10,815 nt of DNA, from the NCBI GenBank assembly GCA_020343715.1, contig CP070808.1, positions 1,045,268 through 1,056,082 on the forward strand, read 5' to 3'. This document shows positions 1 through 7,491 of this stretch, in pieces (within the stretch, counting starts at the first letter, position 1; every line of letters begins with the position of its first letter). A program made the position numbers and the translations under genes. Under the pieces are notes generated by a model that saw only the letters and a list, made by a program, of their open reading frames with translations, made no database searches and had not been told where the DNA came from. Source of the DNA: Thermoplasmata archaeon. Lineage in GTDB: Archaea; Thermoplasmatota; DTKX01; GCA-020343715.

Positions 1-1
1 C

Positions 2-2491
2 AAGCCCCACTGCCCCAAGTGCGGCAAGCCCATCGAGCGCCAGTCCGCAGAGCAGATCGTGGCCTCCATACGGAGGGACTTCGACGGGGACAGGATCCAG
101 GTCCTCGCCCCCGTGGTGGACGACCGAAAGGGCCACCACAAGGCCCTCTTCGACCAGCTGCGCAAGGACGGCTACGTGCGGGTCCGCGTCGACGGCGAGG
201 ACCACCGGCTGGACGAGGAGGACGATATCGAGCTGGACAAGAACTACAAGCACACCATCGAGGTGGTGGTGGACCGGCTGGCGGTGGAGGGGGACGACGT
301 CAAGCAACGGCTCACCGACTCGGTGGAGACGGCCCTGACCATGACGGGCGGGGGCGTCCGCGTCCTCCAGGGCAAGAAGCGGGGTCAGTACTCCGAGGAG
401 TTCGCCTGCATCACCTGCGGCATCTCGATACCGGAGCTCAAGCCCCGCATGTTCTCCTTCAACAGCCCCCACGGCGCGTGCGAGATGTGCCAGGGCCTGG
501 GCATCTACAAACGGGTCTCCGAGGACCTGATTGCCCCCGATAAGAGCCTCAGCCTCGCCCAGGGCGCCATCAGGCCCTGGGCGAACACCAGCTCCCAGTA
601 CGTGGACCAGTGGATGATAGCCATCGGCGAGCACTTCGGGTTCTCCGTCGACACCCCTTGGGGAGAGCTGGACGAGTGGGCCAGGAACATCATCCTCTAC
701 GGCTCCGACGAGAAGGTCCACATGCGCCTGGTGGGCAAGCACATGACCCACGAGTGGACCCGTCCCGTGGAGGGGGTCATCAACTCCCTCGAGCGCCGGT
801 ACATGGAGACCACCTCCGAGTGGTCCCGGCGCGAGATAGAGGAGTACATGGAGGTCCGGGAGTGCCCATCGTGCCACGGGCAACGCCTGCGCCCGGAGAT
901 GCTGGCCGTCACCGTGGGCGACAAGAGCATCATGGAGGCCAGCTCCCTCTCTGTGGGCAAGTGCCTGGAGTTCTTCGACGGCCTCCGGCTCGACGAGCGG
1001 GACGAGAAGATAGCCAAGGAGATACGCAAGGAGATCAGGGCCCGCCTCAGCTTCATGCAGGATGTGGGCCTGGCCTACTTGACCCTGGACAGGAGCTCGG
1101 GGACCCTCGCAGGGGGCGAGGCCCAGCGGATCCGCCTGGCCACCCAGATAGGCTCGGGGTTGGTGGGCGTGATGTACATCCTCGACGAGCCGTCCATCGG
1201 CCTTCACCAGCGGGACAACATGCGGCTCCTCCGGACGCTGGAGCACCTGCGCGACCTGGGCAACACCCTCATCGTGGTCGAGCACGACGAGGAGACCATC
1301 CGTCACGCGGACCACGTCATCGACCTGGGCCCCGGCGCGGGCGAGCACGGGGGCGAGGTGGTATGCGAGGGCACCCTGGACGAGATACTGGCGTGCGAGG
1401 AGAGCCTGACGGGCGCCTACATGACCGGTCGGATGTCCATCCCCATCCCCGAAATGCGGCGTCCCGGCAACGGGAAGGCCCTCACGGTGCGTGGGGCTAG
1501 GGAGCACAACCTGAAGAAGATCGACGTGAGGTTCCCCATGGGCCAGTTCATCGCCGTCACCGGTGTCAGCGGCTCGGGCAAGTCCACCCTCGTCGACGAG
1601 ATCCTCCACAAGGCCATCGCCAGGGAGCTCCACGGCTCCCACAAGAAGCCCGGCGCCCACGACCGGATCGAGGGACTGGAGCACATCGACAAGATAATCG
1701 TCATCGACCAGTCGCCCATCGGCCGGACGCCCCGGTCCAACCCCGCCACATACACGGGCGTGTTCACCCCCATCCGCGAGCTGTTCGCCAAGACCCCCGA
1801 CGCGAAGCTCCGTGGCTACAAGCCGGGCCGGTTCTCCTTCAACGTCAAGGGCGGTCGGTGCGAGTCCTGCCAGGGCGGCGGCATCATCAAGATCGAGATG
1901 CACTTCCTCCCCGACGTCTACGTCCCATGCGAGGCCTGCGGGGGCAAGCGCTTCAACGAGGAGACGCTGGAGGTCACCTACAGGGGCAAGACCATCTTCG
2001 ACGTCCTGGAGATGACGGTGGAGGAGGCCCTCCACTTCTTCGGCAAGATACCCGGAATAAAGCGCAAGCTCCAGACCCTTTACGACGTGGGCCTGGGCTA
2101 CATCCGCCTTGGCCAGTCCGCCACGACCCTCTCGGGCGGGGAGGCCCAGCGCGTCAAGCTGAGCACCGAGCTGGGCAAGCGGGCCACCGGCAGGACGCTG
2201 TACATGCTGGACGAGCCCACCACCGGGCTGCATATCGACGACATCAAGAAGCTGCTCTCGGTGCTGGCCCGCCTCACCGACACGGGCAACACCGTGGTGG
2301 TCATCGAGCACAACCTGGACGTGGTCAAGTGCGCCGACCACATAATCGACCTGGGCCCTGAGGGGGGCGACGAGGGCGGCCGGGTCGTGGCCGAGGGCAC
2401 CCCCGAGGAGGTGGCGGCCACCGACACCCACACGGGCAAGGCCCTGCGGGTCCACATCGCCCGGGAGCGGGAGAGGCAGCGGGCCTCTTAG
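2..2491 (+). CDS. uvrA: UvrABC excinuclease subunit A, 5'-truncated by the window edge
   Basis: UvrA is the dimeric damage-recognition ATPase of nucleotide excision repair; it loads UvrB on lesions and then leaves. The frame is open from base 2; 829 residues are visible, and by comparison with the roughly 940-residue family about 115 N-terminal residues, including the first Walker A, lie outside. Visible landmarks (numbered from the first visible residue): CPKC at 4-7; Cys pairs 136/139 and 160/163; CPSC at 288-291; first ABC signature LAGGE at 369-373; first Walker B LDE at 394-396; second Walker [10 protein letters not shown] at 521-529; Cys pairs 620/623 and 643/646 of the C-terminal zinc module; second signature LSGGE from 710; second Walker B DE at 737-738. 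The first signature has Ala where Ser is usual. The internal GTG at 59 is not a real start because homology runs upstream of it. It is followed 12 bases later by uvrC, probably in one transcript. Confidence 0.97.
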   Translation, partial: KPHCPKCGKPIERQSAEQIVASIRRDFDGDRIQVLAPVVDDRKGHHKALFDQLRKDGYVRVRVDGEDHRLDEEDDIELDKNYKHTIEVVVDRLAVEGDDVKQRLTDSVETALTMTGGGVRVLQGKKRGQYSEEFACITCGISIPELKPRMFSFNSPHGACEMCQGLGIYKRVSEDLIAPDKSLSLAQGAIRPWANTSSQYVDQWMIAIGEHFGFSVDTPWGELDEWARNIILYGSDEKVHMRLVGKHMTHEWTRPVEGVINSLERRYMETTSEWSRREIEEYMEVRECPSCHGQRLRPEMLAVTVGDKSIMEASSLSVGKCLEFFDGLRLDERDEKIAKEIRKEIRARLSFMQDVGLAYLTLDRSSGTLAGGEAQRIRLATQIGSGLVGVMYILDEPSIGLHQRDNMRLLRTLEHLRDLGNTLIVVEHDEETIRHADHVIDLGPGAGEHGGEVVCEGTLDEILACEESLTGAYMTGRMSIPIPEMRRPGNGKALTVRGAREHNLKKIDVRFPMGQFIAVTGVSGSGKSTLVDEILHKAIARELHGSHKKPGAHDRIEGLEHIDKIIVIDQSPIGRTPRSNPATYTGVFTPIRELFAKTPDAKLRGYKPGRFSFNVKGGRCESCQGGGIIKIEMHFLPDVYVPCEACGGKRFNEETLEVTYRGKTIFDVLEMTVEEALHFFGKIPGIKRKLQTLYDVGLGYIRLGQSATTLSGGEAQRVKLSTELGKRATGRTLYMLDEPTTGLHIDDIKKLLSVLARLTDTGNTVVVIEHNLDVVKCADHIIDLGPEGGDEGGRVVAEGTPEEVAATDTHTGKALRVHIARERERQRAS

Positions 2492-2499
2492 GGGGAGGG
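2491..2499 (+). promoter_or_regulatory. Shine-Dalgarno sequence of uvrC
   Basis: A purine run GGGGGAGGG starts on the last base of the uvrA stop codon and ends four bases before the uvrC ATG at 2504. It supports that start and translation of uvrC from a shared uvrA-uvrC mRNA. No TATA-like element is visible in the short gap. Confidence 0.6.
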
Positions 2500-2503
2500 T
2501 ACC

Positions 2504-4309
2504 ATGGCGCGACCACCCCCGGAGGTGCGTAGGACGCTGGGCTCCCTGCCCGACGCCCCGGGCGTGTACATATTCCGGGACGCCGACGGCGAGGTGATCT
2601 ACGTGGGCAAGGCCATCTCCCTCCGGAAGCGGGCCCCCGCCCACTTCAAGGGCAAGCCCGACCCGTGGCTCCCCATCTCCGAGCACGTGGACGAGGTGGC
2701 CTCGGTGGAGCACTTCGAGACCAGGACGGAGATCGAGGCCCTGTTCCTGGAGGCCAACCTCATCAAGAGGCACCAGCCCAGGCACAACGTGCGTCTCAAG
2801 GACGACAAGCGCTACCCCCTCATCAAGTTCACCAAGGAGCCCTTCCCCCGCATCGCCGTGGTCCGCGAGGAGGTGGAGGACGGCGCCGAGTACTTCGGCC
2901 CCTACACCTCCGCCCTCCCCACCCGGACCACCGTCAACCTGCTCCAGAAGAACCTGGGCATCCGGGTCTGCCGGCGCATGAACCCCCGGGGGTGCCTGTA
3001 CATGCACATCGGGCTGTGCTCCGCCCCCTGCGTGGGCGCCATCAGCGAGGAGGAGTACTGCCAGCGGGTCAGGAAGGCCAAGATGCTGCTCCGGGGCGAC
3101 GTCAAGGCCCTCCGGAAGGACCTGGAGGCGACGATGCACGCCCTGGCGGCGGAGCAGCGGTTCGAGGAGGCGGCGGAGGTTCGGGACTACCTCCAAGGGC
3201 TGGACCGGATGATGGAGCTCCAGTCCGTCCACCTGACCCGGGAGCGGGACGACGACTACATCGCGGTGGCCGCCTCGGGACGCATGGCCCTGGTCTTCGT
3301 CCTCCAGGTCCGAGGGGGGAAGGTGCTGGACAAGAGGGTCCTGCGCCTGGCTCACGGGGACGACGTTCCCAGGGCCGAGGTGCTCCAGGCTGTCATCCCC
3401 CAGCTGTACCGGGTCGGGGGCATCCCCCGGACGGTGGCCGTCCCCGAGCGGTTGCCCGACCGGGCCACCTTGGAGCTGGCGCTGACCCAGGCGGCGGGTC
3501 GGAAGGTCCACATCACCGTCCCCTGCCGCGGGGAGCCCATGAGGCTCATGAGGCTGGCGGAGAAGAACGCCGCCTCGTACGCCAAGACGGAGCGGCTCCG
3601 CACCCAGCTGCGCATCGAGGACAGGGGCACGGAGGAGCTGGGGAAGGCCCTGAGGCTCCGAAGTCCGCCGGGGCGTATAGAGGCATTCGACATCAGCCAT
3701 CACCAGGGGGAGGAGACGGTGGCCTCCATGGTCACCTTCCGGGAGGGCAAGCCCCTCAAGAAGGACTACCGCAGGTTCAAGATCAAGAAGGCCGCCCCCG
3801 GGGACGACTATGCGGCCATGAGGGAGGTGGTCATGAGGCGCTACGGGGGGACCCTAAAGGGCACCCTGCCAGAACCTGACCTGGTGCTCATCGACGGCGG
3901 CAAGGGCCAGCTGGCGGCGGCGGGCGACGCCCTCGGCATGCTCTCCATGCGACTGCCCCTGGCCGCCCTCGCGAAGGAGCGGGAGGAGCTGTTCGTCCCG
4001 GGCGACCCCCGTCCCCTGGATATGGAACCGGACTCCGACGGGGTGCTCCTCCTCCGGAGGATACGGGACGAGGCGCACCGGTTCGCCATCTCGTACCACC
4101 GCCGGAGGCGGAGGGGCGCGCTGACGCGAAGCCGGCTCCTCAAGGTGCCCGGCATCGGCCCACAGCGGGCCCAGGCCCTGCTACGTCACTTCGGCAGCCT
4201 CAGGGGGATCGAGGCGGCCACCAGGGAGGAGCTGGAGGCGGCCCCCGGCATGGGCAAGGGGACGGCGGAAGCGCTCTGGAACGAGCTCCATGGCGAAGGA
4301 ACGGCCTAG
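2504..4309 (+). CDS. uvrC: UvrABC excinuclease subunit C (dual-incision nuclease)
   Basis: UvrC cuts the damaged strand on both sides of a lesion marked by UvrB. All family parts are present in 601 residues (E. coli about 610). The N-terminal GIY-YIG nuclease has GVY at 20-22, VIYVGK at 31-36, the LRKR arginines at 40-43 and the catalytic Glu 83. Four cysteines at 156, 164, 172 and 176 match the spacing of the UvrC iron-sulfur cluster ligands. A UVR helix for UvrB binding lies at about 203-237. The RNase H-like second nuclease has Asp 396 (FDISHH), Asp 464 (LIDGGKGQ) and His 525 (RDEAH). Two C-terminal helix-hairpin-helix motifs have hairpins PGIG near 549 and PGMG at 581-584. Nothing looks broken. 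The stop overlaps the stop of the convergent propeller gene, and a second copy of the last 25-30 codons lies about 1.67 kb downstream. Confidence 0.98.
   Translation: MARPPPEVRRTLGSLPDAPGVYIFRDADGEVIYVGKAISLRKRAPAHFKGKPDPWLPISEHVDEVASVEHFETRTEIEALFLEANLIKRHQPRHNVRLKDDKRYPLIKFTKEPFPRIAVVREEVEDGAEYFGPYTSALPTRTTVNLLQKNLGIRVCRRMNPRGCLYMHIGLCSAPCVGAISEEEYCQRVRKAKMLLRGDVKALRKDLEATMHALAAEQRFEEAAEVRDYLQGLDRMMELQSVHLTRERDDDYIAVAASGRMALVFVLQVRGGKVLDKRVLRLAHGDDVPRAEVLQAVIPQLYRVGGIPRTVAVPERLPDRATLELALTQAAGRKVHITVPCRGEPMRLMRLAEKNAASYAKTERLRTQLRIEDRGTEELGKALRLRSPPGRIEAFDISHHQGEETVASMVTFREGKPLKKDYRRFKIKKAAPGDDYAAMREVVMRRYGGTLKGTLPEPDLVLIDGGKGQLAAAGDALGMLSMRLPLAALAKEREELFVPGDPRPLDMEPDSDGVLLLRRIRDEAHRFAISYHRRRRRGALTRSRLLKVPGIGPQRAQALLRHFGSLRGIEAATREELEAAPGMGKGTAEALWNELHGEGTA
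4226..4294 (+). repeat. uvrC 3' end, partner of the diverged direct repeat at 5897-5965
   Basis: This stretch encodes the second helix-hairpin-helix of UvrC (residues about 575-597). It aligns without gaps to 5897-5965: 54 of 69 bases are identical by hand count, and 19 of 23 encoded residues. The longest perfect runs are 11 bases, so it is an old or homeologous repeat, not a fresh duplication. Confidence 0.85.
4306..4309. other. Shared stop codons of convergent genes (CTAG palindrome)
   Basis: The palindrome CTAG supplies TAG to uvrC on the plus strand (4307-4309) and TAG to the propeller gene on the minus strand (4306-4308). There is no space for a conventional terminator between the genes, so each transcript must run into the 3' end of the other. 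Confidence 0.9.
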
Positions 4310-5796
4310 GTTCGCCACTTCCGTTCGTACGATCGGACCATGACGATGATGGCAACGATCAACACAGCGACCGCACAAGGGACCTGGGGGAAGCCCTGAG
4401 GCCACTGGTCCGAAGGTGTCTCGGGGACGTTGAACTTGACCTTGACGGGATCGGACCTGTGGGTACCGTCGTAGGCCTGCACGATGAGGGTGTGCTCTCC
4501 CTCCCCAAACTTATGTTCATCGAAGATCAGCGTCCACTCCTCAGTGCCGTTGGCATAGGACCAGTTGCCCCCGTCTATCTGGTATTTGACCCACCGTGTC
4601 CGGTTCCAGTCATCCTCGACCCGTCCGTTGGCATGTAAGTATCCCTCTATGGTCTGTCCCTTCTTCGGTGAATCGATGAACACCACGGGCGGCAGGTCCT
4701 CCCGGACCACCAACCTCCACACGGCCAGGCCATCGGTGAACCCAACTAGGAACTGACCCTCCACCAGGGGGTCGGTCGCCATCAACGTCGGGGACCTTCC
4801 GTTGAGGAAAACGATCTCCGACGAGGGGTACGAGTTGTTGGAGTCGCCCGAGAACCTGTAGGCCCTCATCCGGGTGTTCTCCGCATCCTGGTCGATGTTC
4901 GACCACCCCACCACGTAATAGTTCGGGACTTCCCAGACCCAGGCAACGCCGCCGATCGGATGCTGGACCAGGTCGGTCGTGCTCTCGCTCCGGTCCATCG
5001 TGTGGTAGTAGGCGATGTGGCCGTTCCGGTACCCTATGGTCCACGGGTGACCCAAGTAGGTCACGGTCACGGAAAGGCACGTGGGCAGCTCCTCGAAGGG
5101 ATGGTAGGTACTCCCCAGCGCCCAGTTCCTGGTCTTCAGGATGGTCAGCGCCCCGGAGTCATCGACGCACTGAACGTCCATGGAGTCGTATCCCATGAAG
5201 CGGACGGTCTTGTTGTCCCTCCACTGGAAGTCCCGAAGGAGGATCAGCGTCCGAGTCTCGAAGACCAGCATTCGGGACGTGCCATTGACGTCCCTCCCCG
5301 CCAGGACCAGGACGTCGTCCCGGGCGACGAAGATGAAGGCGCTGATCACCTCCAGGGGCGTCGTCTCGTTCTCGAAAAGGTCGTACCTCTCCCACGTGGT
5401 GGTGTCGAAGAGGGTAAGGCGGTCGGGCCCACCGTCCGCATGGGCCCAGGCGATGGCCGCCCACTGGTCCGTATTCGACCACCTGGCAGCGATGGAGTAC
5501 TCGATGTCGGGGCCCAGGTCGACCGGGGTCTCGCCCTCCAGGTCCCTGCCCATCGTACGGACCTTGGGCACTTGACCATGGGAGACCACAAGAAGTCTGG
5601 TCCCGTCCTTGGAGTACTCGAAGGTGACATATGAGGTCGTCCCGTCAGGGTCCTCCCAGGACATGACCTCCTCCAGTACCGTGGGATACCAAGGTTCCTC
5701 GTCCCCCAGGACCGGAGGGCACGGGATGGCCATCACCGCGAACATGAGGAGTGCAGTTACGAGAGGTCCTATGGTATCACTTCGGACCGACCTCAA
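4306..5796 (-). CDS. Secreted, membrane-anchored beta-propeller/Ig-like surface protein, paralogue A
   Basis: A 496-residue protein of unknown function. Layout: signal peptide (basic n-region, hydrophobic 11-24, likely cleavage near Gly31); propeller of WD40/YVTN-like blades at about 45-365; Ig-like domain at about 368-457 (starts PPVVFIDSPKKG, with IDGG-NWS and AYDGTH strand motifs typical of bacterial Ig repeats); one membrane helix at about 471-487; short basic tail. Most of it should be outside the cell, tail inside. Seven sequons fit N-glycosylation. It is the most diverged of three paralogues but keeps the GRDxNGTSR box (167-175) and DPLVEGQ...GFTDG in the last blade. The start is TTG; it is preferred because a GGGGGGAT run lies just upstream, a TATA box sits at the right distance, and the signal peptide begins there. 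A later start would cut into the signal peptide. It ends inside the uvrC stop. Confidence 0.88.
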   Translation of the reverse strand: MRSVRSDTIGPLVTALLMFAVMAIPCPPVLGDEEPWYPTVLEEVMSWEDPDGTTSYVTFEYSKDGTRLLVVSHGQVPKVRTMGRDLEGETPVDLGPDIEYSIAARWSNTDQWAAIAWAHADGGPDRLTLFDTTTWERYDLFENETTPLEVISAFIFVARDDVLVLAGRDVNGTSRMLVFETRTLILLRDFQWRDNKTVRFMGYDSMDVQCVDDSGALTILKTRNWALGSTYHPFEELPTCLSVTVTYLGHPWTIGYRNGHIAYYHTMDRSESTTDLVQHPIGGVAWVWEVPNYYVVGWSNIDQDAENTRMRAYRFSGDSNNSYPSSEIVFLNGRSPTLMATDPLVEGQFLVGFTDGLAVWRLVVREDLPPVVFIDSPKKGQTIEGYLHANGRVEDDWNRTRWVKYQIDGGNWSYANGTEEWTLIFDEHKFGEGEHTLIVQAYDGTHRSDPVKVKFNVPETPSDQWPQGFPQVPCAVAVLIVAIIVMVRSYERKWRT

Positions 5797-5857
5797 TCAG
5801 ATCCCCCCATGGGCTCACCAGCGTGACCAGTATAAATATGATTCCTCGGACCGGACA
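5797..5857. promoter_or_regulatory. Intergenic promoter region with a nearly symmetric TATA box
   Basis: TATAAATA at 5831-5838 reads TATTTATA on the minus strand. In the minus direction its centre is about 38 bases before the TTG start of paralogue A, giving a leader of roughly 13 bases that carries a GGGGGGAT ribosome-binding run (about 5801-5808). In the plus direction an ATG starts at 5858, about 24 bases from the box centre, the distance expected of a leaderless archaeal start. The minus-strand role is the better supported. Confidence 0.6.
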
Positions 5858-5974
5858 ATGGCTATCCCCCCAGTACGAAGAGCCACGCCGCCGAAGGAGG
5901 ATCTGGAGGCGGCACCCGGCATGGGAAGGGGCACCGATGAGGCTCTATGGAGGGAGCTCCACGGTCAGGACTGA
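5858..5974 (+). pseudogene. Detached copy of the uvrC 3' end (single helix-hairpin-helix), possible 38-residue microprotein
   Basis: The frame from ATG 5858 to TGA 5972-5974 encodes 38 residues. From 5897 it matches the UvrC C-terminus without gaps (hairpin PGMG, then ALWRELHG against UvrC ALWNELHG); 19 of 23 residues agree. Upstream of that, VRRAT is also UvrC-like if two extra proline codons are allowed, so homology may begin near 5873. None of the nuclease domains is present, so it cannot be an active UvrC; remnant is the safest label. The frame is unbroken and 12 of 15 base differences from uvrC fall on third codon positions. An in-frame ATG lies about 24 bases after a TATA box with no ribosome-binding site, as in leaderless archaeal messages. 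It overlaps the 3' end of paralogue B by 10 bases. Homology to uvrC is strongly supported; expression is speculative. Confidence 0.75.
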
Positions 5975-7491
5975 CCATCCTGGCCCTTATCGCTCGCCCT
6001 TCCCTTGATGTATCGCCAGCTGAGGAACAGGACGACCGCTACGGCGACAACGATGGCCAGGGTCTGGTTGCCTGTGAACAGCTCGTCATCCTCCCCATCC
6101 CCAGGTATCACGAAGGATGTCGAGTTCATCGCCTCGTGCTTACCATCCTCGGTGGTGACGATGAACGCGAACACACCTGTCCCGACCTCGCTGATGTTTA
6201 TCTGATAGGTCCAGGTGTCACCGGTGACGTTCGCGTCGAACCCGTCTCCATCGTGGAGGATCACCCTCACGTACTGGATGTTGTCGTGGTCATCGTACAC
6301 CTTGCCTCTTGCGATGAAGTCGGCCGTGTACTCCTTGTCCAGTACGGGAACCTCGATGGTGATGAAGGGGGGGAGGTCTGGTATGACGCTGACGTTCAGG
6401 TGACGGACGGACCCGTCATCGAAGCCGAGCCAGAACTGTCCTCGGACCTTGGCGTCGCTGAACATCGACGTCACGACGCCTTCGTACTCGACGGGCTGGG
6501 AGGCGGGACCCGCCGGGTCCTGGTTCAGGTTAAAGTTGTAGGCCATCAACTTGGACCCACCCGTCGAGGGCGTGGCGACGAGGTAGTAATGGTCCATCAC
6601 CGAGTACGCCCACCCTATGCCGAGGACCGGGCCCGCCCCGAAGTCGGCGGACCGCTCATGCACAGCGGGATTGCCACCCCAGAATGCGGCGCTGCCATCC
6701 TCGTACCCGACGAGCCATGGCTCGTTCGCCCTCAGGCCGAAGGAGTCCGACGAGGGCGCCACGTCGTGACCGCCCAGGTCCTCGACCACCTCCCAGTTGG
6801 TCCCGTGGATGGTCCTTATGGTTCCCGTGTCCTCGAGGCAGATCAGCCTCATGTTGTCGGTCCCCATGCGCACCACCGAGGCGTTGTCCTCCCAACGATA
6901 GTTCCTCCTGATGTCGGACGTGCTCGTCTCGATGAGGAGGACCCTGGACGTGCCGTTGGAGTCCCTTCCGGATATGGCCATTATCTCGTCGCCGATCATG
7001 AACAGAACGGAATCCACGTGGGCCAGGGGAGCGGTGTAGTTCTCGAAGAGCCAATCGGACGGCTGATAGGTATCGGTATCCCACATCCACATCAGGTCGT
7101 CGCTCCCCCCCCCGACGCTACCCCAAGCGCAGACCCACTCGCCCGAGGATGACCAATGGACCCCCCTGACCGTCACACCGTCTCGGGGAGGGAACAGGAC
7201 CGCTATAGTGTTCAGGTCCCGGTCGGTCAACCGTATATCATCGGGCGAGGAGTATCCGAGGAGCACCAGCCTCTCGCCGTCCGACGACTGGTCGATGATG
7301 ATGTCCTGCCCACCTCCTCCCGGGTCACTCCAGGTACCGACCTCGGTGATATCAACATCAAAGTACAGCCTGTCCTCGGCCGTGACGGCCGTCGCGATGA
7401 CCAGCACGAAGAACACAGATGAGAGGAGGGTGATGGCCATCGTCCGACCCCACCACCACACATCGACCTGGTCACCATTACGTCCTCTCAT
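5965..7491 (-). CDS. Secreted, membrane-anchored beta-propeller/Ig-like surface protein, paralogue B
   Basis: A 508-residue protein of unknown function with the same layout as its neighbours. Signal sequence: hydrophobic stretch 18-37, likely cleavage after VTA at 38. Propeller about 50-368. Ig-like domain about 373-462, starting PPFITIEVP. One membrane helix about 477-491. Basic, polar cytoplasmic tail. It is closest to paralogue C: residues 51-150 align ungapped with 54 of 100 identical by hand count. Eight sequons (N151, N179, N203, N366, N421, N431, N456, N475) point to an N-glycosylated exterior. The start is ATG 7491 because GGAGGA lies nine bases upstream, inside the end of paralogue C; the 14-base overlap implies co-transcription and coupled translation. 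An internal Met18 would give a shorter, more conventional signal peptide and is the alternative. Its 3' end overlaps the uvrC remnant by 10 bases. Confidence 0.9.
   Translation of the reverse strand: MRGRNGDQVDVWWWGRTMAITLLSSVFFVLVIATAVTAEDRLYFDVDITEVGTWSDPGGGGQDIIIDQSSDGERLVLLGYSSPDDIRLTDRDLNTIAVLFPPRDGVTVRGVHWSSSGEWVCAWGSVGGGSDDLMWMWDTDTYQPSDWLFENYTAPLAHVDSVLFMIGDEIMAISGRDSNGTSRVLLIETSTSDIRRNYRWEDNASVVRMGTDNMRLICLEDTGTIRTIHGTNWEVVEDLGGHDVAPSSDSFGLRANEPWLVGYEDGSAAFWGGNPAVHERSADFGAGPVLGIGWAYSVMDHYYLVATPSTGGSKLMAYNFNLNQDPAGPASQPVEYEGVVTSMFSDAKVRGQFWLGFDDGSVRHLNVSVIPDLPPFITIEVPVLDKEYTADFIARGKVYDDHDNIQYVRVILHDGDGFDANVTGDTWTYQINISEVGTGVFAFIVTTEDGKHEAMNSTSFVIPGDGEDDELFTGNQTLAIVVAVAVVLFLSWRYIKGRASDKGQDGQS

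Noticed and set aside
2665..3879. A 404-codon plus-strand frame within uvrC, and similar ones within uvrA (610-1500)
   Set aside because: They overlap well-supported conserved genes in another frame and translate to low-complexity Pro/Gly/Arg/Ala-rich sequence, as expected of frame shadows in GC-rich DNA.
5710..5735. Possible lipoprotein signal (AIPC) in paralogue A
   Set aside because: Proline precedes the cysteine, which does not fit the lipobox, and the protein already has a C-terminal membrane anchor.
4226..5965. Attachment-site pair (attL/attR) of a mobile element
   Set aside because: The repeats are only 78% identical with longest perfect runs of 11 bases, and there is no integrase, transposase or inverted repeat. 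The 3'-end replacement idea is kept only as a hypothesis in the findings.
5947..7152. A 401-codon open frame on the plus strand opposite paralogue B
   Set aside because: It is antisense to a gene with clear signal peptide, propeller, Ig-like domain and membrane helix. Its translation has no recognisable motif, and GC-rich codon use on one strand leaves long open frames on the other.
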